This document shows positions 60,045 to 64,000 of a DNA stretch of 64,000 nt, one piece after another. The DNA lies in contig NW_022985193.1 of NCBI RefSeq assembly GCF_010093535.1, positions 373,591-437,590 of the forward strand, read 5' to 3'. Under the pieces are notes generated by a model, which made no database searches, was not told the DNA's origin, and worked only from the letters and a program-made list of their open reading frames with translations. The stretch's first letter is position 1. The number at the start of each line of letters is the position of its first letter. The position numbers and the translations under genes were made by a program. Origin of the DNA: Lindgomyces ingoldianus (Eukaryota > Ascomycota > Dothideomycetes > Pleosporales > Lindgomycetaceae).

Positions 60045-62697
60045 GGCACCAAAGATCTGGGCCTCTTCTATAGAGACTGGAGCCCTTGAGACGAATTAAA
60101 TGAGGCGGACGATGAATGTCTTCTTGTGTATAGGTTGATATGTTAGCCATGATCACCTCTCATGGTGTGTACGAATGGGACCAACGGCGTTTATAGGTAT
60201 GGGCGTTCCTTTCGATGAACCCGAGATACTGGGGCATGACGGACGACATCGGAGAATGGCATGAGGTTATTTGGGAGGGTTTAGCATTAGCAAGGCACAT
60301 ATCATGTGGCTTTTTCGGTATTTGAAAGCGACCCTCGTGGTTAAGGAAGCGACATGTCAATCGCATGTCATATCCCAGTTGATGCTTGGGAATCTCTTTA
60401 TATAGTTTTCATAGTCTATACATATTAGAAGCAGTCCATAATCTATTAGATGCTCGTGTGAAATCCCGTCTCAAGTTGAATTTCTACGGTAACGCAGAAC
60501 CAAGTTCAATACTCGCGTCTGAGCAATTGAATATCTCCGGAACACAACATCAAGAACCGCATACCCGAAGGCAAAATACCACGTCACAACAGCAGATTCT
60601 GATACTGTACTACTGCACAGAATACAAACGCTCTGACATGCCTGCCAAGGTTCCAACGGCTCTGCGGGCGGTAACTTCCAAAATCTATTGGTGGCTGTCT
60701 CCATCCCATCACAGCTTTCTCCACTTGTCCAAGCATCGCCGCAATAATCTCCGTTATCTGCAGGATTCGTATGCGATAATTTTTAATATCCATGTGTTTC
60801 CTGGGCCTGATTTTTGCAAGTGACTAGTCAGAGATCTTCAAGTCGAGGACAGGTTTTTGCCTTGGTATGAGACTACTAGGCGAGGCGAATGTGCAGGTGA
60901 ATGCCCGGGGGGTGGGGGGGGGGAGAATACAGGTTTGAAATGGGATGCACGGCAGCAGCAGGATAGGCGGCTCTCCGGGGGTGTACGACAGGTATTTGAG
61001 TGGCGAGGTGGCGAGGCGCGCTTAGAGCTCACACCAATTGTTCCGCGTTGAATTGTGTGAAAAAAGAAAGAAGATGTGGCAGAAGTTATCTCATGGAGAG
61101 TATAGGAACGGTGTTTTCTCTCCGAGTTCTCTTACTGGTGATAAAGAAAGCCATTGTTCTGAATCCCATCCCTCGAATCCAACCATCGCAATTGCAAAAA
61201 AAGCCGGAAACATGCATGCACTGATCATGCACCCAGCCCACTCTACTAACTACTAACCCCCATCCATCTAATTTTATCGCAACAATACCTGCTAACCTAA
61301 GATCTGACTGCTCGAAACAAAACACTAAGCTCCAAGGCCCTATCCTAAATACGACAATGCGCACTAGGATCCGAAGGACAAGGAACAAGGATACGCGTAG
61401 ACGACGCGGTGCGTGCGCTTTTTCAGACCCCACTTCCCGGTCCGCAGCTTTGATTCGTTGCACGGGGTAAGCGCGTTGAGGGGTGTGGCTAGCTGGGAAT
61501 GACTCCTTTTATGCGGGATCGGTTGTTGGATGATGACGAGGGAGATCGTGTAGTTTTGATGGTAGCAAGCAGTAGAGCAGAATCTTTGAAAGGCCAGGAT
61601 GTGAGATGCAAGGAGGTGGTTCAGTTCCGTCCATTTCGCGTGAGAATCAGGCACAGGCACAGGCACAGGAACGAATCATCGCGATACGCTGCAAATGGAA
61701 CCAAAATAGTGGTTGCCATGTATGTATGTATATTTTTGACCCGAATCATGGGCACTTCCCCTCGCCGCACTCCTCCCTCCCTATCCTTCAAAATATCCAA
61801 ATGGTCGGGAGAATAGGTTCCTGGGAGATAGGCACGGATGAAGTTCGCTCTAACCAGCTGTCTAAATTGTGGCGTAACCTGCTTCCCTCGTATCGAAACT
61901 GCACAATCGCTTCATACGACAAAGTGGAAACCTGATTTTGAGGTGCTGAATGATTGACGTCTTTCCATCTGCACTAGTCTCTATTTATTGTGTTTCTTAT
62001 TCGCTTGTTGCTACTGCTACGAGAGACGCAGTGAATATGCTATGCTAGCGGCGCTAACTCGCGCTGAAGCTGCTTGGGCTTTGCCTCAGATATCCATTCT
62101 CCTCATGCTAATCACCGAGTACATATCAGAGCAAACAAATCGCATCGCCGAAGTCTTTCAGAATACATTGGAGGAAAGGCAGAACACAAGGCCGGGGTAT
62201 GCTGGGTATGTTCGGCGGGAAAGGGTGGCACAAGGCGCTTGCCGCATCGCTCGCTTGTGGACAAGGGGGTAGTAGTGTGAGGAATCAGGATGAAAGAATC
62301 CAGAGATGCCGCCGGTGGTATCATCCTCGAACGAACCAGAAAATAGACAAGATGAAAGTGGCCCCAATGATTACCCAAGTATTATCCCGTCTGCAGTCGA
62401 AATCGAATCAACATTGGAATAAAGCGGGCCTATACCATCGATCCTTTGTATAGAGCGCTTAACTCCATGTTGCGAAACAAGTGGAAAAAGACCATTCTCA
62501 AATAGAACGCCATGCTTTTCTGTAGGGACCGTAAGAAAGGTGGAAGATGTGTGCCGTGCGGGCGTGATGTAGATCCAACAACACTTTTAAGGATGAATCC
62601 AGTGTCGTGTCGGAGTCATTAGTCATACCTCATCTTGTAAGGAGAAGATTAGTCGTAATTGTATATTTATTTTTCCTGTCGTTGATTTTTTTGACAT
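60045..62697. other. Long intergenic region, no gene supported
   Basis: About 2.65 kb with short open frames only. A G-rich run (three or more G tracts) occurs at about 60,906-60,924 on the plus strand. The right end should hold the 3' UTR of the Whi5/Nrm1-like gene. I found no tRNA, rRNA or transposase motif. Confidence 0.4.
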
Positions 62698-63958
62698 TCA
62701 TGAGACAAGCTCTCCGCCTAGGTCCATGCCAAGACCTTCGACTTTGCCGATTCGTGAGCGGTCCATTCCAATGCGTGGGCTATCGCCAGTTGGAGGGTGG
62801 AGATTATCGAAGTTGAGTCGCCGCCGGGCCTCGCGAGCAGCGGCAGGAGTCTTTCCGGCGGCCGGTGTGCGAGTCCACGACCCACCAACTTGAGCTGGGC
62901 TGGGAGTCATATTCAGAAACTCGGCAAAATTGAGGTTTGCGGAGGGTGTGTTGAGGCCAAAGCCTGGGAATGGGGCACCTCCGCCTCCAGGGGTGGACAT
63001 CATGGAGGACGGAAGAGGAGTCGATTTTGGTGGAGGAGTAGAGGGTGCGAGCATGCGAGGCTTGGAGGATCCTGGGTGTGCTGGCGAAGGGGATGTGGCT
63101 AAGTACATGAGAAGATTAGCATCCTCCTCTCCTTTCTGTCCATCACGGGCCGCAGCTACAGCGAAACCATTTTGGCGAAGTCGAGCGGAACGGGCGACGG
63201 CGGGGGGTGGAGTGCGAGGCGGTCGGGGCGGCGAAGAACGCATGTGTGAGCTGTTGATTTGGAACGAACTTATGGGAAGGTCGTCATCGTCGTCCTCTGA
63301 GAGGGGTGATCTAAGATCATCGGGGACGGTAGAAGTCTCCGAGACAAAGGACAAGGTAGGGGCGTGTGTGTTCCCGAAGCGTGGGTGTTTGCGAGGGTAT
63401 ACGGGCGATGACTCGGCCAATTGGTATGACGTCTTCCACGAGGTTGCATTTGCGTTGGAGGCTCTAGTCTTGCGGGTGTGGTTGCTGGATCCCGGGTACC
63501 TGTTAAATGCTTGGCCGTACCGTGGTCGCTTGCTCTGACTATGACTGCTACCAGAGCGACTCCCCGACCGCTGAACGTCATCCGAGAATATCGGCGCAGC
63601 GAGGGGAGAAGAGTCGAGGACACCGGGCTGATAAAAGCGCTCAGAGACACTGGACGTTTCCGACAATGTCTCATTGCTGGAGCCGGGCCGCTTCCGTTTA
63701 AGCTCAACATCGACTCTGGGCTCGAGAGTGTCGAGACTGAGACTTTCCCAGCCGTGCTTGATCTTGACATTGGCCAAAGCGAGGCGGTTCTGCAGCGTCC
63801 GGGTCATCTGCAGAGGCACGTATTAGCACCCAATGCTGAGGGAGGAAGGGGAGTGCAGGCATGTGGGATGTAGGGAGATGCACCTTAGAGACCTGAGCTC
63901 TGCGCAAGACTTTGGTCGCAACCTCGGCGGGCTGGTCCATTCGGTCGGTCGTCGCCAT
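62698..63958 (-). CDS. Whi5/Nrm1-like G1/S transcriptional repressor
   Basis: Two exons (63884-63958 and 62698-63807; 76-nt intron) give 394 aa. Near the N-terminus is RTLQNRLALANVKIKHGW followed by SLDTLEPRVDVELKRKRP, the short conserved block of the Whi5/Nrm1 family. A Ser/Pro-rich disordered body follows, with an acidic EDDDDDLPISSF patch and many SP/TP sites, as expected of a CDK target. Farther on, EEDANLLMYLATSPSPA resembles the GTB motif by which Whi5 and Nrm1 bind SBF/MBF, and NFAEFLNMTPSP is a second similar motif. The C-terminus has RRRLNFDNLHPP. In yeast these proteins repress G1/S genes until phosphorylated (Whi5) or shut off MBF genes (Nrm1). Which of the two roles applies cannot be told; most filamentous fungi have one such gene. 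Confidence 0.72.
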
Positions 63959-64000
63959 GATGGTTGAAGTCACAGAGCAGACGGGTAGACTGGGTGGAGA

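Noticed and set aside
1..64000. CRISPR arrays, phage, bacterial defence systems or secondary-metabolite clusters
   Set aside because: No such signature is present; the window is ordinary fungal chromosomal DNA.

Overview
This is chromosomal DNA from a filamentous ascomycete (Pezizomycotina; a Leotiomycetes-like fungus is my guess, not shown). Genes are broken by many short introns (about 40-76 nt, a few of 225-260 nt) with GTAAGT/GTATGT-type donors and CTRAY branch sites. The gene set is typical of moulds: FKS1 glucan synthase, a GH72 glucanosyltransferase with an X8 domain, a WSC sensor, FluG, an RNA-silencing RNA polymerase and a Whi5/Nrm1-like protein. Nothing is bacterial or viral. I assembled exons by hand from splice signals and protein-family continuity. 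For every spliced model the exon lengths add up to a whole number of codons.

Layout. 0-4.6 kb: a small cysteine-rich secreted protein, then gene-poor, degenerate sequence. 4.6-12.2 kb: two minus-strand genes, an F-box protein with a GC-AG intron and SMC6 with 13 exons. 12.2-16.3 kb: no supportable gene. 16.3-17.2 kb: WSC-type wall-stress sensor (-). 18.7-21.9 kb: a large helical protein, probably mitochondrial (+), convergent with a GNAT acetyltransferase (-). 22.0-24.7 kb: gene desert with a decayed pogo/Fot1-type transposase. 24.8-31 kb: ECO1 cohesin acetyltransferase, a proline-rich protein, mitochondrial ClpP with a 19-nt micro-exon, and a divergent, probably mitochondrial protein. 31.5-39.1 kb: an RNA-dependent RNA polymerase (+) and FluG (-). 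40.1-40.9 kb: an unusual short-chain dehydrogenase. 42-52.6 kb: the GH72 enzyme and FKS1, divergently transcribed from a shared 2.9-kb region. 53.3-55.5 kb: a decayed fungal NLR-like gene (alpha/beta hydrolase plus NACHT). 56.7-64 kb: LCB1 of serine palmitoyltransferase, a four-helix membrane protein and a Whi5/Nrm1-like repressor.

Connections. FKS1 makes beta-1,3-glucan, GH72 elongates and remodels it, and WSC sensors signal through Rho1 to FKS1, so three parts of the wall-integrity system lie within 36 kb. SMC6 and ECO1 both serve chromosome cohesion and repair. The two most notable items outside standard housekeeping are relics: the NLR-like pseudogene and the pogo-type transposase, both carrying stop codons of the kind left by repeat-induced point mutation. 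I did not find a clearly new intact system.
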